Source of the DNA: JAUIEH01 sp964483375 | GTDB taxonomy: Bacteria > Pseudomonadota > Alphaproteobacteria > Caulobacterales > Maricaulaceae | NCBI GenBank assembly: GCA_964483375.1 | Contig: CAZABJ010000001.1 | Location: 114,654-178,653, forward strand | Reading direction: 5' to 3' | DNA: 64,000 nucleotides | Shown here: piece after piece, positions 50,645-57,692 of the stretch | Position numbering within the stretch: position 1 is the stretch's first letter | How the letters are laid out: each line of letters opens with the position of its first letter | Notes under the pieces: generated by a model | What the model was told of the DNA's origin: nothing | Database searches by the model: none | What the model saw: only the letters and a program-made list of their open reading frames with translations | Position numbers and translations under genes: made by a program

Positions 50645-51415
50645 ATGGTCACCCCGCGTCTCTTCGTCGAGGGCCCGCTTGAAGCGGGCGGCGCGCTCGC
50701 CTTGTCGGCGGAGCAGGCTCACTACCTCGCCAATGTCTTGCGTCTTAAGGCGGGCGCGGAGCTGCGTCTGTTCAACGGCGCGGACGGGGAGTGGTCGGCG
50801 CATCTGACACTGCTGACAAAACGCGGGGCGACCGCGGCGCTCGACACGCAGCGGCGCGTGCAAACCCCGTCCGCCGATCTGCATCTTCTGTTCGCCCCTT
50901 TGAAAAAGACCCGCACCGATTTCGTAGTCGAGAAGGCGACCGAGCTTGGGGTCGCCGCTTTGCGTCCCGTCTTCACCCAGCGCACCGACGCCTCAAGGGT
51001 CAACGCCGAGAGGCTGGGCGCCATCGCACGCGAAGCCGCAGAACAATGCGAGCGCCTCGATGCGCCGGCCGTTCGTCCCGCCGTAGCGCTGATGCGCCTG
51101 CTCGACGGCTGGGGCGACAGCGATGCCGGGCGGCGCATTCTGTTCTGCGACGAAGCGGCTGGCCGCGCTGACACGCCCTGGGCTGATGAGACGTCTGGCG
51201 CGCCGGCCGCCGCATCCGCTTTGGCGGCTGTCGCTTCAGGGCCGTGGGCGGTGTTGATCGGCCCAGAAGGCGGGTTTTCACCGGAGGAGCGGGACTGTCT
51301 CCGCGCCCTCGACTTCGCCGTCGCCGTCCATTTGGGCCCGCGCATCCTCCGCGCCGACACCGCCGCTGTGGCCGCGCTGACGCTGTGGCAGTCCGCGCTG
51401 GGCGATTGGGCGTGA
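50645..51415 (+). CDS. rsmE: 16S rRNA (uracil-1498-N3)-methyltransferase RsmE
   Basis: A 256-residue SPOUT-fold methyltransferase that methylates U1498 of 16S rRNA. The N-terminal PUA-like domain (QAHYLANVLRLKAGAELRLF) and the SPOUT domain (KATELGVAALRPVFTQRTD, then LIGPEGGFSPEE and LGPRILRADTAAVAAL) are complete. In related bacteria gshA commonly follows directly. Here a 3.3-kb two-gene module on the opposite strand lies in between. It ends with a hairpin shared with that module. Confidence 0.95.
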   Translation: MVTPRLFVEGPLEAGGALALSAEQAHYLANVLRLKAGAELRLFNGADGEWSAHLTLLTKRGATAALDTQRRVQTPSADLHLLFAPLKKTRTDFVVEKATELGVAALRPVFTQRTDASRVNAERLGAIAREAAEQCERLDAPAVRPAVALMRLLDGWGDSDAGRRILFCDEAAGRADTPWADETSGAPAAASALAAVASGPWAVLIGPEGGFSPEERDCLRALDFAVAVHLGPRILRADTAAVAALTLWQSALGDWA

Positions 51416-51420
51416 TCGCG

Positions 51421-51444
51421 GGCGCGACGGCCGCGCGTCGCGCC
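51421..51444. terminator. Hairpin between convergent rsmE and the oxidase gene
   Basis: A perfect 9-bp stem GGCGCGACG / CGTCGCGCC with a 6-base loop lies in the 53-base gap between the two stops. There is no T tract. Confidence 0.45.
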
Positions 51445-51468
51445 GCTGCGAGGAAAAGGGTTCGACGG

Positions 51469-52617
51469 TTAAGGCGCGCTCTCGAACGCTGCGCGCGCGC
51501 GCTCGGCAAGCAGCGCGTGCCCGGCGAGTTTGCGAGCCGTTTCCTCGGGATCCACGGTCAAATCATCGGAGGGCGCGCTCGAGCCGCCGAGCACGATCGC
51601 GCTGCGGCGAGGGAACATATAGAGCGTGCCATGCTCGGCCGTGCCGGTGGAATAGCCGTAGTCGATCTCAGGCTGCGGCAGCAGGAATGTGAGCTGCCCG
51701 CGCAGCGGCTCCAACCCCTCATCGGCGAACAGCGCCCGCGCGCCGAGCCCGGTGCAATTGACGATGACCCGCTCGGACAGGCGAAACACCTCGGTCAGGT
51801 CGTCGAACCGGCGCTGTTCGACCCGCACGCCGGCGTTCTCCACATCGCTTAACAGCGCGCGCATATAGGCGTCCGAATCGATCATCAGGCTGAAATAGCT
51901 CTGGGTCCACGCCGCGCCGAACGCGCCGGCCGGATCAATGTCGGCCCGCAAGCCCGGATACAGCGCATTGCCGCCGGCAAGTTCTCTGGCCAACCGCTCC
52001 GAGGTGGGCGGACGCCAATAAAGGCGCGTATAGCGCATCCACGCCACGCCATAGCGCGGGTCGTTCACATAATGCTGAAAGGCGCGATGGGAGACCGCCG
52101 CGATGCGCGAAAAGCGCGTCAGAAACGCTTCGTCGACGGCGTCCTCGTCGAACACCGAGGAGGGGTACCAGGAAGCGCCGGCGATGTTGGAGGTCACGTC
52201 CGGCGGCAGCGCCTCGGCGTAAACGCGCACCTCATGACCGCGCCGGGCCAGCAGCAGCGCGGTCGTCAGCCCCATCACGCCCGCCCCGAGCACCGCCACG
52301 CGCTCGCGTCCGGCTTGCGAGGCGAGGGTCGCCGCAATCGCCGAGGAGCCCCAGGAGAGCGTCACCCCGCCGCCGCCATGGCCGTAATTGTGCACGACCG
52401 TCCGCCGCGCCAGGCGCTCGGCGCGCAGCACGAAGCCGGCCCGGCGATAGGGGCGCAAACCGACCACTGAGCGGATCACGCGCTCGGGGCTCGCCAAGAC
52501 CGGCGCGAACGGCCCGTCCAGCCGTCCCGGTCCCTGGCCGCGCGCGCAAAAGCCAAGACCAAGCGCGCCGCCGGCGCCGGCGAGCGCGGCGCGTCGGGTG
52601 AGGCCGAGCCTGCTCAC
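51469..52617 (-). CDS. FAD-dependent oxidase, D-amino-acid-oxidase family, circularly permuted
   Basis: A 382-residue flavoprotein. In ordinary D-amino-acid oxidases the order is Rossmann GxGxxG first and the block VVGLRP...HNYGHGG.G.T..WG last. Here that last block is at residues about 49-100 (HNYGHGG at 76-82). The Rossmann motif VAVLGAGVMGL starts only at 107, and the protein ends just after the MFPR...VLGGS block that normally precedes VVGLRP. This is a circular permutation. A twin-arginine, hydrophobic N-terminus (TRRAALAGAGGALGLGF) suggests Tat export with FAD bound. The substrate is probably a D-amino acid or another amine, by inference. Its ATG overlaps the upstream gene stop as ATGA, so it is coupled to the beta-helix membrane protein. 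Confidence 0.8.
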   Translation of the reverse strand: MSRLGLTRRAALAGAGGALGLGFCARGQGPGRLDGPFAPVLASPERVIRSVVGLRPYRRAGFVLRAERLARRTVVHNYGHGGGGVTLSWGSSAIAATLASQAGRERVAVLGAGVMGLTTALLLARRGHEVRVYAEALPPDVTSNIAGASWYPSSVFDEDAVDEAFLTRFSRIAAVSHRAFQHYVNDPRYGVAWMRYTRLYWRPPTSERLARELAGGNALYPGLRADIDPAGAFGAAWTQSYFSLMIDSDAYMRALLSDVENAGVRVEQRRFDDLTEVFRLSERVIVNCTGLGARALFADEGLEPLRGQLTFLLPQPEIDYGYSTGTAEHGTLYMFPRRSAIVLGGSSAPSDDLTVDPEETARKLAGHALLAERARAAFESAP

Positions 52618-54530
52618 CCGCCTGCCCGCGAGCGCGCCCAGCCGGCCAGGCCCGCGATAACAAAGGAGATGATCGCAAGGCCGATTGCGCCCTCAACGCT
52701 GAAAGCGAAGCCGAACCAGGGGGGCGGACCGTCTGGGAAGCGCGCCGCCACATGATCGCCGCCGGCGGCGGTGATTTCAAACAGGGGCACGGCGTTGTCG
52801 AGCGCATAGCCGCCCCAGGCGCGCCAATCCGCGCCGGACTGCCAGTTTGCTGCGGGGTCCCACGCCATGCCGACGGCGGCGAAACCGGCGACCAGAAGCG
52901 CAAACCAGAACGCCGCCCGCCAGGTGCCATAGCCGTAGCCGATGAGAACGCCGGACAAGCGCATAATGAGGCTGAGCGCGACATTGCGTTCGCAGCGCGC
53001 TTCATGGGCCCCCAAGGCCCGCAGCACATGCCGGGCTTTGGCGCGTTCGCCGGCGTGTTCCAGCCCCTCGGCGAGCATTCGGTAAGGACCGGGGGAGAAA
53101 CGGCCGGCGGCGGCGCCGGCTTGGATCCAAGCGACAAGTTCGCGCGGCGTTTCGCTTGCTAGCGAGCGGCCGCCCTCGCTGTCATGACCCGAGAACCGAC
53201 CGGCTTGGAACCCGGTCAAATCCAGCGTCACATAGCCTCGATCGCTTTTCCTCGCCGGCTCCTCGCCATTGGCTTGGCGCAGTCGAAACGCGCCCAAGTC
53301 GCAACGAAACGCGCCCACTTCGACTTCGCGCAGGCTCAACGACGCTGTGGCGGTCCAGCAGGGCGGCGCGTGGCCGGTGAGCACGGAGGGCTGACCGTCA
53401 ATTTCGGTGACTTCGTCGTCCTGGTCGGCGGCGTCGGCGCCAATACGGACCGGGGACGAGGACAAGAGGAGTTCGCTCTTTACGCGCGCGCCGAAAAACT
53501 CAATGGCGCCGGTGACGGCGCTGTGTTTGCGATGGTCGCCGACGCGATAACGCCCGGCGACAAACTGGCATTCGCCTTCAATAACCGCGTTGGTGAAATC
53601 AATAGCGTGAACCAATGAGTTGGCCCGAATATAAACGGCTGCGCCGATACGAGCGCGTTGCATCGTCAGCTTGCCTTCGAGCCGACTGCCCTCGATCACC
53701 AAATCATTCCCGATTTGCAGTCCGATGAGGTCCGCGCCCTTCATGAGGTGCGCTTCTTTTGTGATATCAAGCCCGCCGCCAATTTTCATGCTCGCGCCGT
53801 TTAAGGGTCTATGAAACCGCGAGCCTTCTATGGTCACATTCATTGCAACCGTAAGCCCAAACATGCGAAAGGAATTCTCGTCTAGTTCGTGTGTTTTTCT
53901 TTCTCTGGTGTTGAATTCAGAGTCGGTGACAACGAGGTTTCCCCCAATGTAAGAGCTATTCAAGCTCACGTCTCCAGCGACGCGCGTTTTTATGAATATA
54001 GCACTGTTGCCGATTTTCGATTGGATAATCCAGATGAAGCTATCAAAACGAGACTCTGAGAATTGTATGACCTTGTCAAATTTGCAGAAAACCCAAGCAA
54101 TAAAGTCCGCAAAGCGACACTTGTCGAAGGTCAAAGAGCCCTGAAATTCGCGCCCGGACCATTGAATGTCGTCTTTGATGTAGGCGTTGCTAATTGTTAC
54201 TTCGGGATTTTCTGACGTCGTCGACCATGGTTCATGGAAAAGGATCGTCCTTAGAAACCGCTCCGACAGTTGTTGCCAACGCGGCCAGTCTTGAAGGGGC
54301 GCGTCCACGTTGCGATTGGACGCTGCGCCGCGCTCAACGCCGGCTTCTTCTGCAAGCGCGCCGCCTTGGCGCGGGAAATCCGCCATATCGACTTGTTCGC
54401 CCAAGGCGATCCGATCGTAGGCCCAGCGTTCCCAGGGGGTGAAGCCGGCGTCGGCCGGCAATGGCGCGGCGGCGGTTTTTGACCATGGCCGCGTGCGCTG
54501 CTCGCGCGGCGCGATGCGTTCATCGCTCAT
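52614..54530 (-). CDS. Beta-helix/pentapeptide-like membrane protein
   Basis: A 638-residue protein. The N-terminal region (1-90) is polar. Residues about 95-370 have a short-period repeat of hydrophobic positions (for example GSLTFDKCRFADFIAWVFCKF and DLVIEGSRLEGKLTMQRARIG), as in pentapeptide or right-handed beta-helix proteins. A linker and a conserved helical block follow (YRMLAEGLEHAGERAKARHV), then two C-terminal membrane segments (about 522-557 and 603-632) around a loop. The C-terminal half resembles proteins annotated in actinobacteria as membrane-associated oxidoreductases, for which I know no proven function. GAGGGG precedes the start at 54530. The stretch 53821-54240 is only about 45% GC by hand count, far below its surroundings. 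Coupled to the oxidase gene by a 4-base overlap. Confidence 0.65.
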   Translation of the reverse strand: MSDERIAPREQRTRPWSKTAAAPLPADAGFTPWERWAYDRIALGEQVDMADFPRQGGALAEEAGVERGAASNRNVDAPLQDWPRWQQLSERFLRTILFHEPWSTTSENPEVTISNAYIKDDIQWSGREFQGSLTFDKCRFADFIAWVFCKFDKVIQFSESRFDSFIWIIQSKIGNSAIFIKTRVAGDVSLNSSYIGGNLVVTDSEFNTRERKTHELDENSFRMFGLTVAMNVTIEGSRFHRPLNGASMKIGGGLDITKEAHLMKGADLIGLQIGNDLVIEGSRLEGKLTMQRARIGAAVYIRANSLVHAIDFTNAVIEGECQFVAGRYRVGDHRKHSAVTGAIEFFGARVKSELLLSSSPVRIGADAADQDDEVTEIDGQPSVLTGHAPPCWTATASLSLREVEVGAFRCDLGAFRLRQANGEEPARKSDRGYVTLDLTGFQAGRFSGHDSEGGRSLASETPRELVAWIQAGAAAGRFSPGPYRMLAEGLEHAGERAKARHVLRALGAHEARCERNVALSLIMRLSGVLIGYGYGTWRAAFWFALLVAGFAAVGMAWDPAANWQSGADWRAWGGYALDNAVPLFEITAAGGDHVAARFPDGPPPWFGFAFSVEGAIGLAIISFVIAGLAGWARSRAGG

Positions 54531-54601
54531 CAGCATCCCCTCACTGTCAATTTTCGAGCTTGCCCGGATCCCCATAGCACCTTCCGGGCGGTGACGCTTT
54601 A

Positions 54602-54621
54602 CGCGCCCGCAGACGGGCGCG
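54602..54621. repeat. Inverted repeat CGCGCCCG-CAGA-CGGGCGCG
   Basis: A perfect 8-bp stem with a 4-base loop in the divergent gap between the beta-helix gene and gshA. It may be a leftover rsmE-side terminator or an operator; no assignment is possible. Confidence 0.3.
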
Positions 54622-54716
54622 CAAACGCGACCGGCGGCGGTTGAGCTGAGCCAGGCGCCGTCCTAAGTACCGATGGTTCCGCCCGATCCGGGCCGCCTCT
54701 GACGAGCGTTCTTCCC

Positions 54717-56087
54717 ATGTCTACGGCAGGGGTCGTCGATACGACGCCGATCACATCGCGCGATGAGCTCGCGGCCTGGATGGAGGCCGGCGCCAAGCCG
54801 CCTTCCGCGTTCCTTATCGGCACCGAACACGAGAAGTTCGGGTTCCGGCTCTCGGACCGCCGGCCGCTGCCCTATGACGGCGACGGCCCGACGGTGCGAA
54901 AGATGCTCGAAGGGCTCGCGGACAAGTTCGGCTGGGAGCAGATTTTCGAGGACGGCGCGCCGGTGGCGCTGCGCCGCGAGGGCGCGACCATCGCGCTTGA
55001 GCCTGGCGGTCAGTTTGAACTGTCCGGCGCGCCCTTGCGCGAGTTGCACCAAACCTGCGCTGAAACCGGCGCGCATTTGCGCGAAGTCAAAACGGTCGCC
55101 GATGAAATCGGCGCGGGCTTTCTGGGTATCGGCGCGACGCCGGACTGGGCGCTGGACGACATGCCCCGCGTGCCCAAAGCGCGTTACGGCATCATGGCCA
55201 ACTACATGCCTCAGGTCGGCCGGCTTGGGCGGGAAATGATGTTCCGCACCTGCACGATCCAAGTGAACCTGGATTTCTCAACCGAAGCGGACATGGTCAA
55301 AAAGCTGCGGGTGGCGATCGCGCTGCAACCGCTCGCCACCGCCTTGTTCGCAAACTCGCCGCTTTTGGACGGCCGCGAGACGGGCTGGCTGAGCTATCGC
55401 GCCCATGTGTGGTCGGACACCGACCCCGACCGCACCGGCATGCTCCCCTTCGTGTTCCAAGACGGGTTCGGCTTTGAGCGCTACGTTGATTGGGCGATCG
55501 ACGCGCCGATGTATTTCCTTCGTCGGGACGGGCGCTTCGTCGATGTGGCGGGGCAGCCTTTCCGCAAGCTCCTTGAGCGAAAGCTCCCTGGCTTTGAGGG
55601 CCAAGCCGCCACGCTCAGCGACTGGGAGGATCACCTCTCCACCTTGTTCCCCGAAGCGCGCGTCAAGCGGTTCATCGAAACCCGCGGCGCGGATGGCGGC
55701 CCGTGGTCGAGCATTTGCGCGTTGCCCGCCTTTTGGGTCGGCCTCTTATATGACGACCAAGCGCTCGATGCGGCGTGGTCCGAGGTCAAGGGCTGGACGG
55801 ATGCGGAAAGGGAGGGCTTGCGGCTCACCGCGCCGAAGCTTGGGTTGCGCGCGCCGATTCGCAACGAGACGCTTCAGGATCTGGCACTGCGAATTCTAGC
55901 CATCGCCCGGGGCGGATTGGCGCGGCGGGCGCGATTGAGCGACGGCGGCCAGGATGAGACCGGTTTCCTCGATGGGTTGGACGAAATCGCCGCGTCAGGA
56001 GACACGCCGGCTGAAATCCTGCTCGCGGCTTGGCGCGGATCGTGGAACGGCGACTTGGCGCGTCTGTACGAAACGCACTCGTATTAA
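54717..56087 (+). CDS. gshA: Glutamate-cysteine ligase (plant/alphaproteobacterial type)
   Basis: A 456-residue enzyme that makes gamma-glutamylcysteine, the first step of glutathione synthesis. It matches the GCS2-like type of alphaproteobacteria and plants: FLIGTEHEKFGFRLSD near the start, IALEPGGQFELSGAPL for substrate binding, MMFRTCTIQVNLDFS and the YRAHVWSDTDPDRTGMLPF block. It would feed the glutathione used by the three GSTs in the window. In many relatives it directly follows rsmE; here the oxidase/beta-helix module separates them. Confidence 0.95.
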   Translation: MSTAGVVDTTPITSRDELAAWMEAGAKPPSAFLIGTEHEKFGFRLSDRRPLPYDGDGPTVRKMLEGLADKFGWEQIFEDGAPVALRREGATIALEPGGQFELSGAPLRELHQTCAETGAHLREVKTVADEIGAGFLGIGATPDWALDDMPRVPKARYGIMANYMPQVGRLGREMMFRTCTIQVNLDFSTEADMVKKLRVAIALQPLATALFANSPLLDGRETGWLSYRAHVWSDTDPDRTGMLPFVFQDGFGFERYVDWAIDAPMYFLRRDGRFVDVAGQPFRKLLERKLPGFEGQAATLSDWEDHLSTLFPEARVKRFIETRGADGGPWSSICALPAFWVGLLYDDQALDAAWSEVKGWTDAEREGLRLTAPKLGLRAPIRNETLQDLALRILAIARGGLARRARLSDGGQDETGFLDGLDEIAASGDTPAEILLAAWRGSWNGDLARLYETHSY

Positions 56088-56174
56088 TCGAACAATTTCG
56101 GCTGATTGCGGGGAGTTGTCGCCGCCCGCATGATTCGTCGCGAATTGCGAGCAAATTTTTTCTTCAATTCGCTG

Positions 56175-56190
56175 TTAACGGGAATTTAAC
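56175..56190 (+). promoter_or_regulatory. Perfect CtrA-type box TTAA-N7-TTAAC
   Basis: TTAA (56175-56178), seven bases, and TTAAC (56186-56190) match the Caulobacter CtrA consensus exactly. It is the only exact match I found in the window and lies about 110 bases upstream of the orphan virD4-like start, in an AT-rich gap. CtrA is the cell-cycle master regulator of alphaproteobacteria; binding here is inferred. Confidence 0.55.
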
Positions 56191-56297
56191 GGCCTCGCGA
56201 TCCGCGCCATGATTTCGCCGTACAAACGGCCGGGAAGTTGCGTATTTGTTCCCGAAGCTGAGCGCGGTAAGAGGTCGCGTCGAATGAGGAGTCGAGA

Positions 56298-57638
56298 ATG
56301 GCTGGAGAACGCCGCCGGCGCGCGCGTCAGAGCAAGGGCGACGCGAGCATTCTGCTTGGGTGGCGGGCGGAGCCCGACGCCAGCAAGGCCGTAGGGTTCG
56401 TCGAGCCGGAAAGCGGCGCCGAAAAGCGGCCGCGCGCGAGCGAAGACGCGCTCACTTTGAGCGAAGACGGACACATCATCACCGTCGCGCCGACGGGAGC
56501 CGGCAAAGGCCGCGGCGCGATCATTCCAAATCTGCTCCGTTTCGACGGACCGGCGATCGTGGTGGATCCGAAAGGCGAGAACTTTCACGTCACTGCACGC
56601 GCGCGCCGTGAAATGGGGCAGCGCGTTCATGTGATCGACCCCTTCGGGCTGGTGGCGGAAAACACCGATGAGCTCAATCCGCTCGACGTGTTGCTGCGGC
56701 CGCGCGTTGAGCTTGAAAGCGAAAGTCAATCGCTCGCCTATATGCTGTCCGGCGGCGGGACGAGCCTCAAGGAACCCTTTTGGGACATCTGGGGTCGGTC
56801 GCTGCTTGCGGGGGTCATCGCCTATGCCGCGCAGTGCGAACCCGAAGAGAACCGGCATTTCGGACGCGTCCGCGAGCTCGTGAAGAACGACGACGTGGTT
56901 TACAATCTCGCGCGTGCGCTTGACGAGAACCCGGATTTGGAGGGGATCGCGCGCACCGAGATCGCCGCCTTCCTGCAGCTGGTGGAGCAGACGCGCTCCG
57001 GGGCCTTGGCGACCGCACAGAGCTTCACTGAGGTGGTGAACTCCGCGCCTGCGCGCCGCACGCTGTCGAAAACGACGATCGATTTGGACGCAGTGGCCGA
57101 AGGTGAGCCGATGACGATCTATCTCGTCATTCCGCCCGATAAGCTCGCCTCCCATGGCGCGCTTCTGAAGCTCTGGATCGGGGCGCTCTTGCAGACGGTC
57201 ATGAGCCGCGTCTCCCGGCCCGAGCGCGACACGCTGTTCGTCGTCGATGAATGCGCCCAGCTGGGCCATCTCGAGCAACTGCGCGTGGCGATGACGCTTT
57301 TGCGCGGCTACGGGCTTAGGGTTTGGGCGTTCTTCCAGGACTTGTCTCAGCTGCGCCGGCTCTATCCCGACGATTGGCAGACCATCATCAACAACGCCGG
57401 CGTGTTCCAAACCTTCGGCGTGCCCAATCACGTCATGGCGCGGGAGCTCGCCGAGGTGGTGGGCGATGTGGATGCGTTCGCCTTGCGGGCTCTGCCGCAG
57501 GATCGCCAGGTGGTGGTTCGGGCGCGGGAGGAAGCGCAGATTTGCGCGCTGCCGGATTATCTGACCGACAAGGCGTTCCGGGGACGGTTCGACGAAAACC
57601 CGATGTTCGCCCGTCGCGCCGCGGCGGGACTGAGCTGA
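56298..57638 (+). CDS. Orphan VirD4/TraG-type coupling ATPase without membrane domain
   Basis: A 446-residue ATPase of the type IV secretion coupling-protein family. Walker A is APTGAGKG (64-71) with the RGAIIPNLL block after it, DPKGENF follows, and Walker B is FVVDECAQLG (Asp317/Glu318), with later AFFQDLSQLRRLYPD and QTFGVPN motifs. The usual N-terminal pair of membrane helices is missing: the first 25 residues are basic (MAGERRRRARQSKG). No other type IV secretion, relaxase or mobile-element gene is in the window. The start at 56298 has GAGGAG seven bases upstream. A perfect CtrA box lies upstream, suggesting a cell-cycle role such as DNA handling, which is inference. It converges on the TonB receptor gene. 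Confidence 0.88.
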   Translation: MAGERRRRARQSKGDASILLGWRAEPDASKAVGFVEPESGAEKRPRASEDALTLSEDGHIITVAPTGAGKGRGAIIPNLLRFDGPAIVVDPKGENFHVTARARREMGQRVHVIDPFGLVAENTDELNPLDVLLRPRVELESESQSLAYMLSGGGTSLKEPFWDIWGRSLLAGVIAYAAQCEPEENRHFGRVRELVKNDDVVYNLARALDENPDLEGIARTEIAAFLQLVEQTRSGALATAQSFTEVVNSAPARRTLSKTTIDLDAVAEGEPMTIYLVIPPDKLASHGALLKLWIGALLQTVMSRVSRPERDTLFVVDECAQLGHLEQLRVAMTLLRGYGLRVWAFFQDLSQLRRLYPDDWQTIINNAGVFQTFGVPNHVMARELAEVVGDVDAFALRALPQDRQVVVRAREEAQICALPDYLTDKAFRGRFDENPMFARRAAAGLS

Positions 57639-57680
57639 CCGGAGCGCCGGCGCACGTTCTCTCGTCGCGCCGGCGTCCGG
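57639..57680. terminator. Long hairpin between virD4-like and TonB receptor genes
   Basis: CCGGA-G-CGCCGGCGC pairs with GCGCCGGCG-T-CCGG (14 bp with one bulged G; 13-base loop). It starts right after the virD4-like stop and probably ends both convergent genes. Confidence 0.6.
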
Positions 57681-57692
57681 ACCTCTCCCGGC

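Noticed and set aside
53821..54240. AT-rich stretch as an inserted element inside the beta-helix gene
   Set aside because: The reading frame continues without interruption and the encoded repeat pattern is uniform. There are no terminal repeats or transposase, so it is mosaic composition rather than an insertion sequence.
56298..57638. VirD4-like gene as evidence of an integrated conjugative element
   Set aside because: No relaxase, type IV secretion channel gene, integrase, attachment repeat or GC shift is present around it; the neighbours are core genes (gshA, receptor, transporter, oxidase).
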